NCBI GenBank assembly: GCA_003427395.1
Contig: BFEA01000275.1
Location: 581,702 to 638,164 of the forward strand
DNA from: Chara braunii
Taxonomy: Eukaryota; Streptophyta; Charophyceae; Charales; Characeae
Reading direction: 5' to 3'
DNA: 56,463 bases
Shown here: positions 32,919 through 41,463 of the stretch, in pieces
Layout of the letters: the number at the start of each line of letters is the position of its first letter
How positions within the stretch are numbered: the stretch's first letter is position 1
Position numbers and translations under genes: made by a program
Notes under the pieces: model-generated
The model's input: the letters and a program-made list of their open reading frames with translations, nothing else
The model's database searches: none
What the model was told of the DNA's origin: nothing

Positions 32919-35900
32919 GACAGAGACAGAGACAGAGACAGAGACAGAGACAGAGACAAAGCAGAGAGACAGACAAAGAGAGAGAAAGAGGACACCTAAG
33001 AACTCGCACGACTGTTCAGGTCGGTCAATATTTATGCTCTGGTTCGTTCCGTATTTAACATTCTTATCATTGATTCTATATTAACAACACTCCTGCTCAG
33101 AAGAACAACAAACTCCTTTTCAGTTCTCTTGCAGGCCAAATGTCAAGAGCCTCTGTTGTTAATCCTCAAAGCAGTGTTGCATACCCTGATGGTCGTCAGC
33201 ATCTGACCGGTCGGCTGGTCGCCACCTACCAATCGGGGGTCGTCGGCACCCCACAATTTTTATTTTTATTTTATTTTCTTGGGCCCAGAACCCCCAATTA
33301 CCCCACCAACACCCCCATACCCGCCCCCAATACCCCCATACACCCCCTCCAAACCCCCAAACCGCCCCCTAACACCATCATACCCTCCCAACACCCCCTA
33401 TACCNCCCGTATACCCCCCTATACCTCCCCTATACCAACCCCCCCCCAAACCGCCCCATACCCCCCCCAATCCCCAAAAGTTTCTCAGCGGATTTGGGCT
33501 GTACTCAGCAAGCGCAGTACAGCCCCCAACTCAGATTTGACAAAAAATCAGTGGATGGCTGTTTTCTGACTGGTCGGCAGACCGCCGACCCGTCGGCCCT
33601 ACTGGTCGGCTGCAATACGGTCGGCGTTCGGGGTCGGTGATCGGCAGCTATGCAACCCTGCCTCAACGTGTAAACACTGTGGAATTCATTTGTCAAACTC
33701 CAGCAAACACAGCTTTCTGAAGCCATCACCCCTGCCTTAACCCTTGGGTTCACGTTCTCACCTTTTGTACTCAGGAGACTGTTTGTACCTCTCGAACTCC
33801 TTCTCCCATTCTGCTTCATTTATTGGTGGGAGTGAACCAGTGAACTTCCAGTCCGTCATCGACAATCCCGACCTTGTCAATCGTGTTGCTCCTCCCAAGA
33901 CCACCATGCTGAAGACCCATCCGGCGCATCCAAAAAGCCACATCGACACCTGCTTCTGAGCTGCAGGACCTGCAGTCACCAATGCCCGAGCGCCTTGGAT
34001 AGCCGTCGATCCGGCAGCAGCCGCTGCGCCAGTTGTTGTTGTTGACATGACCCTTTGGCTCTGTAAGAAAGAAGGACACAACGAAGAGGAAGTCGCATAA
34101 ACATACGGCATCACGAGTCATGACACGTAGGATCCAGAAGGTTTTTCCGCTTCGATTCTCCTCTTTTCGTCCCACAATGAGGGGCCCCTATATCATCGTA
34201 ATGCCGATTTGTAAACTTTACAGAAATTTGCTTCTGTACCTCATCTAAAGATGGGAATACCCGCTATACCCAGTCCAGCACCCGACTTGCATATATAGTA
34301 TATACCCAGACACTGTCCAACTTAAGGTAATAAATACCCTACTTTTCCCATGCGGCAACGTATACGCGTACCCAGTCCCACAAGCCCTTGGTTGGGGAGC
34401 ACAAAATTATGTTTATGCCCAGGAACCGGGCAGGCAAAATTGGGTATGCACATAATAATTTGCCCGGGCATGAGCGTAAGCTCAGCATTCCGGTAGTTAG
34501 GTCACTCGTGGTTAATAGGTGGTGTCATTTTCGCCGAATTTTCCCCCGAAACTAACTGCAATTTGGCGGTACCAACGTTTCCCCACCTCCGTGCTGGGTA
34601 TGCAAATAATTTGCGCAGACCATTTCCCCGCTACAGATGCAAGTTGGGTGCTCAGACTGGGTTGTGGAGGGTATTCCCATCGTCTTTAAATGGGGTACAG
34701 AATCTACGGATGCAATTTTCCCTGAACTTTCTAAATTACAGTCTGTCTAGCAACCGTTACACACGTGTACCATTCAGTCAACAAGCCAGGTATCACAAGC
34801 GCAGATGATCAGCCAGGTGAAAGAATCTGCATACTCAGACGATCATTGCCTGACAACGCAAACTCTTTCCCTGTCCTGATTACAAACTTACACATAGATT
34901 GAGGTATATACATGTTGCTGCCGTGCTACATATTGACCAAAGAGCTGCCTGTTCTTTGGTGTGATTCGTGTCAAGGGTTTTGAAGTTCGCAGTTTGAATT
35001 GCTACCATTCAACCGTATTGTTCCGAGGCATTTTCTTTTCTCAAGCACAAATCCTGCATTCCATAAATGAAGGCATATGAAAAAAAAAAAACAAAAAAAA
35101 AAAAACAGAATTTGATCCTGGTTCAGAATGAAATTCAATGAATGCTAGCAATAGGATTATTACAGACGTCTGACGTTGTAGTATCATTATACACATGCAA
35201 GTCGAACGTTGTTTTCCCTGGTTATGACAAAGTGGCGACCAGGTGCATAACGCGTGGGAATCTACAAAACAGTTTGGGAAAAAATAAGTACACACTTTAA
35301 GACACAATCCTGTAATGATGGCAACTGGCATGAGCGGGGAAAAAAAAAAAAAAAAAAGAGTTTTGGCATCAGAACGGGTTTGTTAAGCAGGAGGTCTCCA
35401 GAGAGTCTCACTCTTGTTTAGTAGGAGGATCACTGCGAGCACGCCATTTCATTTCCATATTTTCGCCTCATTCCCCAGACATTGGATCAGCTTAACTCTC
35501 TTCCTTTTGTTTTGCTTGTCCAACCATTTGCGGTTCAGTGTTTCTCTTGAATCGTGCACGTCATCCTTGCAAAGAGGTCATGCTAATATGCTTTCCGAAT
35601 CGTTCCAAACTTTTTTTTTTTTTTTTTTTTTTAGGCCCTTGAGCAAGGCCTCTATCCCAGTGGNGGTAAGAGAACCACCGGGATTTAGGCTTTGTAAACG
35701 GGCCGCTCCATCTAGTGGTGGGGAGCATCACCTGCTGGAAACCGGGTCCAGCGTCCCTTTTAAGAAAACCATGAGACGAATCGTTCCAACCTTAAACCAC
35801 CAGTACACCACACATCAGCCGCGGGTGTCATGCTGACACCGGTACCCACTTCGGAGGCCGCCAATTTTTTTATTCTTTTTTCTACGGCACCCCACCCCGC

Positions 35901-37079
35901 CCCACCCGGCCCTGGAATCTGAACTTGGTGACGACGACATCTTTCTGCAACGCTGGGGCCGTGTACTGGTGATTTTTTTTTACGGATGTCTTTACACTTC
36001 AACAATAGTAGTGCATGTCGATACGTTGATCCCTGGAATTGATAGTGACACAGCTTGGAATCGAGATCGTTGTGCTATGGCATGACATGATTGTGCAGAT
36101 TGAGGTCAGAAATGGAATCCAGCATTTTCACATCCTACAATAGTACCTAGCTAGATACTCGGACTTGTGGTTCGTTCCTTTGGCAAATAGTCTGACTAGA
36201 TCGACAATCGATCAAATCTGGGTATGTACTATGTACATTGGACAACACTGCAGTGAATTCAGCTGCAGGTTCCCCTACGGCGACCTAGTTACAACTTTTC
36301 ACCTCCGGCACTGATTCTACTGTGCCCACCGCCCATGTCGGATGGCTCCATCCAAGTGAAAAAAATCAAAGGTAAAATTAAATGGAGAAAAATGAACCAC
36401 CACAACAGCAGAAAAAAATGCACAACAACGACAGTGGCAAACAAGACGCGACTCCTTGGAACTTTTCTCGCACGAGGTTGAGATACTACTAGAAAGTAAG
36501 AATTGTATGATGACAATAGTCGAAATACGTGAGCAGCAACCAGTTCAGAGAGCAGGAGAGTGAAAAATTGAAAGTTCATGCATGCAGGATTCCCACATCT
36601 CAGTCACAAGGTTGCCAACTTGTTCATCCTTTCCTTTCTTCCAAACCCACCCCCCGCCCCCCCCAAAAAAAACACAAGGCTCCATTTATTCTGGGGGCCA
36701 TCAGTCCCTTAACTCCTGTTGCTTGTCAGCAGCAAACATGGACGTCAAGGAAGAAGGAGCAGAAGAAAACAGTGTGGCCTCGTACGGAGACGCGACAAAG
36801 GGAGGGAGGGTGGGGGAGGAGGGGGTAAACTGTGCCGTTTCAAACCATTGAAAAGGTGTGAGCAAATGAAGAGGACGAAGGTACGAAGCAGCACAGAAAG
36901 AAGGATTTCAAATCTCAGTAGTAAGAACAATGCTTTCGTACCTGTTGTGCCAATAAATTTTGAGGTATCCTTCGACCAGCGCATTGTGCCTGGCCTTGCA
37001 AGCCCGGCAGCTCGACGGTCACTTTTTGAATCATGGACCGAGCACCTCTGAGGCCAGCTAATCCCGATATAGCAGCCAT
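23857..37079 (-). CDS. COX15: COX15, heme A synthase, mitochondrial (seven exons)
   Basis: COX15 converts heme O to heme A in the inner mitochondrial membrane for cytochrome c oxidase assembly. Exons, in gene order: 37079-36942, 34060-33762, 32334-32109, 31265-31017, 26395-26285, 25480-25349, 24051-23857. Every intron is GT-AG. Phases close (only intron 2 is phase 2), giving 1,350 nt and about 449 residues, near the usual 410-440. The first 46 residues are Arg-rich with one acidic residue, typical of a mitochondrial presequence. Family landmarks follow: LGGATRLTRSGLSM, YMEYIHRMWGR, YRLAAHL, SGAFVAGNDA, NTFPMMGEHWVPE, QFQHRM and GTAHQAG. The four conserved histidines fall near residues 166, 240, 344 and 405. 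No disruption is seen. Start and exon 1 are predicted from phase and composition. Confidence 0.93.
24774..24952 (+). pseudogene. U6 snRNA retrocopy with target duplication, in COX15 intron 6
   Basis: GTCCTTCGGGACATCC opens a nearly full U6 (24789 to about 24900), with GTGGAACGATACAGAGA and GATTAGCATG, ending GGTCCAATTTTT. An A-rich tail follows. GAATGCGCTGCCTTTG (24774-24789) is repeated as GAATGCGCTACCTTTG (24937-24952), a 16-bp target-site duplication. It carries the 8-nt insertion CTGACTGA after ACAGAGA and a few other changes. It lies antisense to COX15. Confidence 0.9.
25015..25110 (+). repeat. Dispersed repeat (paired with 36670)
   Basis: ACACAAGGC(C/T)CC followed by ATTCTG(A)GGGG, CA(A/T)CAGTCCC and GTTGCTT recurs at 36670-36765. 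It lies in COX15 intron 6 and precedes the ambiguous N at 25133. Confidence 0.55.
25349..25480 (-). CDS. COX15: COX15 exon 6
   Basis: It encodes FQHRMLAYATTAGVVALW (third histidine) through LLGVTMLQ. The acceptor is TGCTATGCAG and the donor is GTACGT. Confidence 0.93.
25812..25912 (+). repeat. Dispersed repeat in COX15 intron 5 (paired with 48931)
   Basis: ACAGAACTGCCCGGTAAACC, TAGGCAGAGAG, ACGAGGGGCTGTGACAAACT and TTTCACCGACTCATCAG match the segment at 48931-49030 at about 95 percent. Confidence 0.82.
26285..26395 (-). CDS. COX15: COX15 exon 5
   Basis: A 37-codon exon encoding GRAFNTFPMMGEHWVPEG through FFENTATVQ. The acceptor is GTGCGGCAG and the donor is GTACGT. It is separated from exon 4 by a 4.6-kb intron. 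Confidence 0.93.
27985..29060 (-). pseudogene. Decayed coding-like region of unknown identity in COX15 intron 4
   Basis: Several minus-strand segments read like real protein but in broken frames. These are about 29060-28990 (KLNVKQIVGLPEEAKVVAIL), 28960-28755 (FVLETITATAPKAVFKVGEE), 28460-28300 (MNASKPKIKKPETGSDVVSA) and 28280-28000 (MFTLYLKEELQEKTTRGGRG). A stop, frame changes and a large (CT)n tract interrupt them. They are Lys/Glu-rich and hydrophilic. I recognise no domain. A decayed retroelement ORF or a captured gene fragment is possible. Confidence 0.4.
28632..28752. repeat. (CT)n microsatellite, about 120 bp with one N
   Basis: An unbroken CT array apart from the N at 28693. Its true length is unlikely to be resolved. 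Confidence 0.97.
29880..30470 (+). other. Pyrimidine-rich stretch with (CCT)n, COX15 intron 4
   Basis: Strong C/T bias on the plus strand gives a long open frame (29888-30616) rich in Leu/Ser/Pro. CTTACCCCTTTCGAAACCCC and a related TTACCCCTTCCGAAACCC recur about 130 bp apart. (CCT)n lies at 30409-30433. The frame is best explained by composition. Confidence 0.6.
30724..30942 (+). other. Short coding-like open frame, unrecognised
   Basis: The frame around DEYAQFYNQVRAFYARNAAP and KYMNVLEFPPHTVQ has balanced, protein-like composition. It lies antisense in COX15 intron 4, 75 bp beyond exon 4. No start context or family is evident. Confidence 0.3.
31017..31265 (-). CDS. COX15: COX15 exon 4
   Basis: The acceptor is TGTGTGCAG. 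It encodes PRVSPYRLAAHL (second histidine) through ISGAFVAGNDA. The donor is GTACGT. Confidence 0.95.
31348..31571. mobile_element. hAT-like MITE in COX15 intron 3
   Basis: The ends CATACTTGCAAGC and GCTTGCAAGTATG are perfect 13-bp inverted repeats. They are flanked by an exact 8-bp duplication CTTCTAAC (31340-31347 and 31572-31579). The body is strongly GC-rich with repeated CCGGACCGGAC. Eight-bp target duplications are typical of hAT transposons. Confidence 0.88.
32109..32334 (-). CDS. COX15: COX15 exon 3
   Basis: The acceptor is TTTCGCAG. It encodes VEDFKFIFYMEYIHRMWGR with the first heme-ligand histidine, two membrane segments and the GLVGWWMVKSGLE motif. The donor is GTACGC. Confidence 0.95.
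32441..32470. repeat. (CT)n microsatellite followed by CATC-type repeats
   Basis: A short CT array in COX15 intron 2, then degenerate CCATCTAT/CCATCCAT units to about 32520 and again at 32753-32800. Confidence 0.9.
32602..32667 (-). tRNA. Organelle-type tRNA-His(GUG)-like pseudogene
   Basis: A perfect 7-bp acceptor stem (GGCGAAT with ATTCGCC) and a T-arm CGGG-TTCAACT-CCCG are present. A 7-nt anticodon loop TTGTGAA reads GTG between TCAGA and TTTGA. The sequence is of the plant mitochondrial/plastid trnH type, not the nuclear type. At 66 nt it lacks several D-arm bases, so it is probably a dead organelle-derived copy in COX15 intron 2. Confidence 0.72.
32677..32744 (-). tRNA. Second organelle-type tRNA-like sequence
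   Basis: Perfectly complementary ends (ACTCGCTT and AAGCGAGT) enclose TGGTGAAAATGGTAAAC, a D-arm of the Leu/Ser type, and a degraded anticodon region. It sits 9 bp upstream of the tRNA-His-like copy on the same strand, which suggests both came in one organellar DNA fragment. Identity is unresolved. Confidence 0.5.
32831..32960. repeat. (GA)n with CAGA/CAGAGA arrays
   Basis: GA units grade into CAGA and then CAGAGA repeats, in COX15 intron 2. Confidence 0.93.
33172..33660. mobile_element. hAT-like element, 489 bp, in COX15 intron 2
   Basis: The left end CAGTGTTGCATACC and right end (inverted) CAGGGTTGCATAGC have the CAGNGTTGCA form common in hAT elements. They are flanked by CCTCAAAG (33164-33171) and CCTCAACG (33661-33668), an 8-bp duplication with one change. 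The interior has GGTCGGC-rich arms and a C-rich core (about 33283-33475) of CCCCATAC-like units with one N. Confidence 0.85.
33762..34060 (-). CDS. COX15: COX15 exon 2
   Basis: The acceptor is CTTTCTTACAG. The exon starts SQRVMSTTTTG and holds an Ala-rich stretch and the first transmembrane segment, with LGGATRLTRSGLSMTDW. It ends in codon phase 2 at donor GTGAGA. If exon 1 is wrong, the internal Met at 34048 would be the fallback start. Confidence 0.92.
35541..35608 (-). pseudogene. U6 snRNA pseudogene, invaded by a SINE
   Basis: On the minus strand GTTTGGAACGATTCGGAAAG, ATATTAGCATGACCTC and GCAAGGATGACGTGCACGAT are a degraded U6. Its GGAACGATTCG segment is duplicated on both sides of the SINE at 35611-35776. 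The ACAGAGA box is ruined and the 8-nt insertion is absent. Confidence 0.8.
35611..35776 (-). mobile_element. SINE-like retroposon with 15-bp target duplication
   Basis: CGAATCGTTCCAAAC (35596-35610) and CGAATCGTTCCAACC (35777-35791) flank it. The T run (35611-35632) is its poly(A) tail on the other strand. The body is GGCCCTTGAGCAAGGCCTCT, GAGAACCACCGGGATT, GTGGTGGGGAGCATCACCTG and CTGGAAACCGGGTCCAGCGT. This copy shows the family is retroposed. One N is at 35664. Confidence 0.88.
35792..35976. mobile_element. Family D-related element
   Basis: CTTAAACCACCAGTACACCA and GGGGCCGTGTACTGGTGATT are the ends. The interior GTGTCATGCTGACACCGGTA is shared in inverted orientation with 42486-42660. Confidence 0.72.
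36665..36770 (+). repeat. Dispersed repeat (paired with 25015)
   Basis: AAAACACAAGGCTCCATTTA, TTCTGGGGGCCATCAGTCCC and CTGTTGCTTGTCAGCAGCAA. It lies in COX15 intron 1. Confidence 0.55.
36942..37079 (-). CDS. COX15: COX15 exon 1 (transit peptide)
   Basis: ATG at 37079-37077 opens 46 codons (MAAISGLAGLRGARSMIQ...), ending CAACAG before donor GTACGA. The splice is phase 0 and matches the next exon. The frame is also open upstream, so the start is the first Met that gives a clean presequence, not a proven one. Confidence 0.75.
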
Positions 37080-38790
37080 TCCTGGTCCACTCCCTCCAAG
37101 CTTCTTCCAATCAAGTAACAGAAAAACGTATAGGAAAAAAAAAACGAGAAAAACAGAAAATTCCCTCCACGCCGCACCCTCCCCCCCCAAAAAAACAACA
37201 TAAAAAAAAGGACACCGAAAACACAACAACAGAAAAACATTAGCATCCCTCATGTGCGTTTGTCAACATCCCCAAACACTCTCTCTCTCTCCCGTTCCAT
37301 CCACATACCATCACAAGCCATCTGCGAGGACTGAGCCCTGCAAAGGCCCTTCTCGCAAAGTTCTCGGGCATGCAGAAGTGCTGGGCTCAGGCCCCAAGCA
37401 ACCCTCTTGCCCGCCCTAAGTGAAGGTGGGTTTGAATATCCACGTGAGGCCTATCTCGGACAGTTGCAGCATGCCAGTTGGTTACAGAGCAATGTGAGCC
37501 TCTTCAGGTTCCTTCCAGAAGCAGCAGCTGCGCCGTACCAGGGCTCAGGTGGTTGCGCCCTGGGCACACGAGTGTCTCCACATCAGGGAGCTGCTTGGGC
37601 ACTTGGGCGTGCCTAACTGCACGAGGCCCAGGCCAGGCCAGTATCTGAAACCGGGCCTGGGCGCAGACACAGGGGCCCAACTGGAAGCTACTGGAAACTT
37701 GCCCAGCCAGGCCCATCCAGCCAGACACAGGGCCACATTTTCCATAAAGGAAAGTGCCCTGCCCAGGCAGAGGGATTCTGGCCTGAGCAGGCAATGCGGC
37801 CACGCTGCTGCTTTGCCGTGCGAAGCTGCGCTAAGCACGCAGGCTGGGGCACACACAGGCGCTTAGAGGTGAGAGGGCGCTGCGGTGGCAGGGGTGCAAG
37901 GCGGCCATAGCCAGGCTGCGCATGTGGTGGCAGGTGACGGTGATGGTGGTCTTCGGGTAGGAGGCACATGCAGAGGGGAGACAGGGGGTGATGAGGAGAG
38001 GTGTGAGACACGTAGCTGGTGTATGCTGGCAGTCTGCATTGGTCATGACGTCACGTACATTGGTCTTCAACTTCGATGTGCTCCGGTTGCATGAACGTAG
38101 ATAGGCTAGGTAGGCTGAGTAGTATAGGCTGGGCGCTGGGCGCTGGGCGCCAAACAGTAGGAGCGACATTGGATACAGTGTTGGTGTGGCTAGAGAGCGC
38201 CGGCATTGACATTCGAGTTCACTGTATTGCTCTTATTTGGATGGTATCTTGGTGCATTGTGCTTTCTGCTTGGTACATGACTATCTGGACTATTTCGTGA
38301 TTTTGCAATTTGGATTTCTGTCTATTGCTCTTGCTCATATTGCTTGCACATTCATAAACAAAAGAAGTATAGACGAGCAATATAATAGAAAAAGGTGTGA
38401 GGTTCCCCACCTTTGTGTGGTTGAGCGGGAGTGCCGTCGGCCGCCGAAGCAGCACAGTTGCACAAATATATATATATAATTTTTTCTATCTATAAAAACA
38501 AATGTAAAGGGCAGAAGGCAACATACCTAACACAGAAGGCTCCAGCAGCAAGAAAGCACAGACCAGATCCCACAAGGAGAGCCCTCCGAGTCAGTCCACA
38601 AGCACAGCAGCACTGGCACTCCTATTCCTCCCAACTGAACCACGCACGTCACCACTATCTCTATCACTCCATAGCTAGACAGTCCCCATCTGCTGTCTAG
38701 CCTCTTGAGTGTATACAGTACCATAATCCCAAAGAGCACAAAGTCTTCACACTGCCAGTGTGTGCTATTATCTAAACTTCCTATTGCAGC
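37080..38790. other. COX15 5' flank and intergenic sequence, no further gene seen
   Basis: The COX15 promoter and 5' UTR should lie in the first few hundred bp, but no TATA box or initiator is clear. Position 37400-37870 is GC-rich and open in several frames. GGGCGCTGGGCGCTGGGCGC is at about 38129. TATATATATA is at 38468-38477. Confidence 0.5.
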
Positions 38791-39023
38791 ACACACACAC
38801 ACACACAAGACTTGGTGAAAGACCGATGAAACAGTCTGGCACAGTCATGCATTTTTTCGTGGAGTTGTATACAGCAAACATGACAACACAGACACACACA
38901 CACACACACACACACACGAATGGGACGGGACGGGACCAAACATGAAGGACCCTCACATGAGTCAGTGGAAGTCCGACAAAACGGTCTGCCACAGTCATTC
39001 CTTTTTGTGGAGTAGTGTATTGT

Positions 39024-39062
<39 letters not shown>
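38791..39062. repeat. Three (CA)n arrays with repeated flanks
   Basis: CA arrays at 38791-38808, 38893-38917 and 39026-39061. The flanks carry a related pair: GACCGATGAAACAGTCTGGC with CACAGTCATGCATTTTTTCG, and GTCCGACAAAACGGTCTGCC with CACAGTCATTCCTTTTTGTG. A third, inverted relative is at 46360-46440. Confidence 0.85.
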
Positions 39063-39063
<1 letters not shown>

Positions 39064-39111
39064 TGGACCGGCTCCGAATATAACAGACCCTCTTTTTCTT
39101 TTCATTTCTTT

Positions 39112-39187
39112 CTAACTCGCAGTCAGATATTAAACTGACCATAACTTTTACTACACTTGATCTTCGCCAAAAGCTCGAGAAAGGTAT
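39112..39187 (-). ncRNA. U2 snRNA-like 5' domain, probable pseudogene or divergent gene
   Basis: Read on the minus strand, ATACCTTTCTCGAGCTTTTG, GCGAAGATCAAGTGTAGTA and TCAGTTTAATATCTGA match the 5' half of U2, including the branch-site-pairing GTAGTA. The segment normally reading TCTGTTCTTA is altered. No clear Sm site or 3' stem-loops follow, so it is probably a truncated copy. Confidence 0.7.
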
Positions 39188-39926
39188 TGGACACTCATTT
39201 TCGGTTCTACCAAGCGGGGAAGGAAAAAAAGGATGGACCGGGACTTCTACCAAACGGGAAAGAATGAAAAAAGAAGGAAATTGTCTTTCTTGCAACTCCA
39301 TGATTCGGATTGCGCTTTCTGCAGCCCAAAACACATTTCTGCCGTTTCACTTTTTCGCCTCACTTTTCTGCCGGGTGCCTATTTCACTGGGGCACGAAAA
39401 CTGGAACTGCACTTTTCTTAAGTTCTCCTTTAATAATAATTAAAAAAAAACTTAAAAAAAGGCCATTGTGTCAAGGACTACCTATGAAACAGTGATAGCA
39501 ACATTGCCAGTCAGCGCACATTCAGAAGCAGAACAACTCTGACGCCGAAAATGCGACCTTATTGTATGTAGTTTCTAACTTTCTGCCACATAGATGAACA
39601 CGATCCCACTGAGGTGCGGCACCTAAGCAACCTATCTCAGAACCCATCCGTGCTGATGAGCAGCAGCATGGAGCTGAGGGGCAGAAGGCCAAACTCAGCA
39701 ACCCTAAAAGGGACCTCACTGAAAGTCATGTGGTACTCCTACTGTAATATCTGACCATGACTACGCTGTTCCTCCATAACAGCAGGGAAAGCAGGAAAGC
39801 GGAGAGCACAAGACATCCTCGTCTGCAATGCTATGCTTCATGTCTATGGCCAACGCCTTCCTGATAGAGATTGGGTTCAGGAATAGCAGTTTATACACCT
39901 TACAAATGAAAAAAACGTAAAAGCCT

Positions 39927-39958
<32 letters not shown>

Positions 39959-40123
39959 CATGGTGAAGCCGTGTTCATTCAATGGGTTTGTTACACAACC
40001 AGTTTCCATCTGCCATCAACTGTAGGCCTCAAAACATCTGGAACTATGAGGGCCAGGTATGTGAAAACTGATACCATTGTACTATTCACCTGTTGTCGTA
40101 TCTCCTCTGCTTCTCCATCACCT
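39188..40123. other. Intergenic, no supported gene
   Basis: A TTCTACCA(A/G)(A/G)CGGG(G/A)A-type duplication (about 39206 and 39244) and a poly(A) run (39929-39957). No recognised features. Confidence 0.5.
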
Positions 40124-40196
40124 GCTCCCGTGGCCTAATGGATAAGGCGTCTGACTTCTAATCAGGCGATTGTGGGTTCGAGTCCCACCGGGAGTG
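40124..40196 (+). tRNA. tRNA-Arg(UCU), copy 1
   Basis: A 73-nt cloverleaf: acceptor GCTCCCG/CGGGAGT, D-arm GCCTAATGGATAAGGC, anticodon arm TCTGA-CTTCTAA-TCAGG with anticodon TCT, T-arm GTGGG-TTCGAGT-CCCAC, discriminator G. Stems are intact and there is no intron. The nearest downstream sequence lacks a TTTT terminator before the gap at 40218. Confidence 0.95.
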
Positions 40197-40217
40197 CAGG
40201 CATGTGAACTTCAGAGA

Positions 40218-40307
40218 NNNNNNNNNNNNNNNNNNNNNNNNNNNNNNNNNNNNNNNNNNNNNNNNNNNNNNNNNNNNNNNNNNNNNNNNNNNNNNNNNNN
40301 NNNNNNN
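40218..40307. other. Assembly gap (90 N)
   Basis: It lies between two identical tRNA-Arg genes, where repeat collapse or mis-joining is likely. Copy number across it is uncertain. Confidence 0.99.
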
Positions 40308-40314
40308 AAAGATT

Positions 40315-40387
40315 GCTCCCGTGGCCTAATGGATAAGGCGTCTGACTTCTAATCAGGCGATTGTGGGTTCGAGTCCCACCGGGAGTG
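40315..40387 (+). tRNA. tRNA-Arg(UCU), copy 2
   Basis: Identical over all 73 nt to copy 1. It is preceded by GATT and followed by GAGCATGCCACCAAAA, flanks shared with copies 3 and 4, so the repeat unit extends beyond the tRNA. Confidence 0.95.
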
Positions 40388-40409
40388 AGCATGCCACCAA
40401 AAGCCTTGA

Positions 40410-40562
40410 ACTCCGGAGACAGTAATGGATAAGGCATCAAGTGATTGTGGGTTTGAATGGCTCCTGGAGTGAGTGTGACACCAAAACCCTTGGTTTTACC
40501 ATTGCAACACTCATCTGGTTTCTGATCAGAACGTTCTTGGTTCGGAGTCCAGACGGGAGTGA
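40410..40562 (+). pseudogene. Two decayed tRNA-Arg copies
   Basis: About 40417-40472 keeps TAATGGATAAGGC, GTGATTGTGGGTTTGAATGG and a GGAGTGAG end. About 40495-40561 keeps CTGGTTTCTGATCAGAACG, CTTGGTTCGGAGTCCAGACG and GGGAGTGA. Both are followed by the family's (C/A)ATGCCACCAAA or GTGACACCAAA flank. Confidence 0.7.
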
Positions 40563-40690
40563 CCATGCCACCAAATCCCTCAATTTGTTTAATAACTTAA
40601 TACCGCATGGATCTAAATTCTAGTCAGGTGATGATGGACACACCTCAACTGAAACCGATGATAAGCATCCGACAACACTCCCAGGGGATT

Positions 40691-40763
40691 GCTCCCGTGG
40701 CCTAATGGATAAGGCGTCTGACTTCTAATCAGGCGATTGTGGGTTCGAGTCCCACCGGGAGTG
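40691..40763 (+). tRNA. tRNA-Arg(UCU), copy 3
   Basis: Identical to copies 1 and 2. A TTTT run occurs about 25 nt downstream (CAGTTTTGC), a plausible Pol III terminator. Confidence 0.95.
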
Positions 40764-40779
40764 AGCATGTCACAGAGAC

Positions 40780-40840
40780 CCTCAGTTTTGCTTTCCCGAA
40801 GGTCGTGCGCTCGATTCCCAACAGGGTGAGCACGCAACCA
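40780..40840 (+). pseudogene. Decayed tRNA-Arg fragment (T-arm)
   Basis: TTTCCCGAAGGTCGTGCGCT, CGATTCCCAACAGGGTGAGC and ACGCAACCATATCCCTC recall a T-arm, acceptor end and shared 3' flank. Confidence 0.45.
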
Positions 40841-40859
40841 TATCCCTCCCATTTATTTA

Positions 40860-41463
40860 ATAATAATTTAATTTAATACAGCAGGAATCTAAATCCTAAT
40901 AACGGGAATCAGGACGAGCAAACCAACAACGCCCTCAACTTGGCTGCTACTACAATGCCTACGCCCACCTGAATGGTAGACATTCACTACAGCTTCACAC
41001 AAGCTCTTGGTGCCTTGCCCATTGCCACCTCCGGCAATGCCACTGAATGCACAGGAAGGCTATCACACATGCCGCCCCAGGATCATGGGACCCCTTTTTT
41101 GAAAGCAAGAAAGGGTCAGCTATATTCTTCTCTCAATTTCACCTTTCACTATCTACCTACCACTACTCCTAAGCCTATGCAGGGGACCCCTGCAAGCATG
41201 GGTAGATTCTTGACTCTAGTGCGATGGGACCTGTACATTCTCACAATCAAGGGGATGCATGTTGCCCCCCACCCTAATTGGCGGTGGTCAGGGAGTAGGG
41301 TGAGGCTGCCGGTGTGGGGGGGGGGGGAGACGCTAACACAAGGACCGCTTCTTTTTCATTTCAGTACAGTATTATTAATTTATAACTATTATACAATATG
41401 GTTTGTTAGACTAAGAAGGTGGTTTAACAGATGTCATATTGTCATACCAAAAAGCAGCAGATT
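40860..41463. other. Spacer in the tRNA-Arg array, no supported gene
   Basis: An open frame at 40973-41485 (+, 170 codons) runs into copy 4 and has no recognisable family. A poly(G) tract (41317-41328) lies within it. I regard it as chance. Confidence 0.45.

Larger units (their letters stand above)
34061..36941. other. COX15 intron 1 (2.9 kb)
   Basis: It contains a U6 pseudogene, a SINE-like copy, a family D element and the repeat shared with 25.0 kb, listed separately. Position 34240-34700 holds an imperfect inverted segment (GGGAATACCC...GGGTATTCCC, about 34252 and 34670) with TGGGTATGCA(C)ATAAT(T)ATTTG motifs, a possible further foldback element. Confidence 0.65.

Noticed and set aside
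40124-40763. tRNA-Arg repeats as a SINE array
   Set aside because: The cloverleafs are perfect and identical with no attached SINE body or tail, so functional genes are the better reading.
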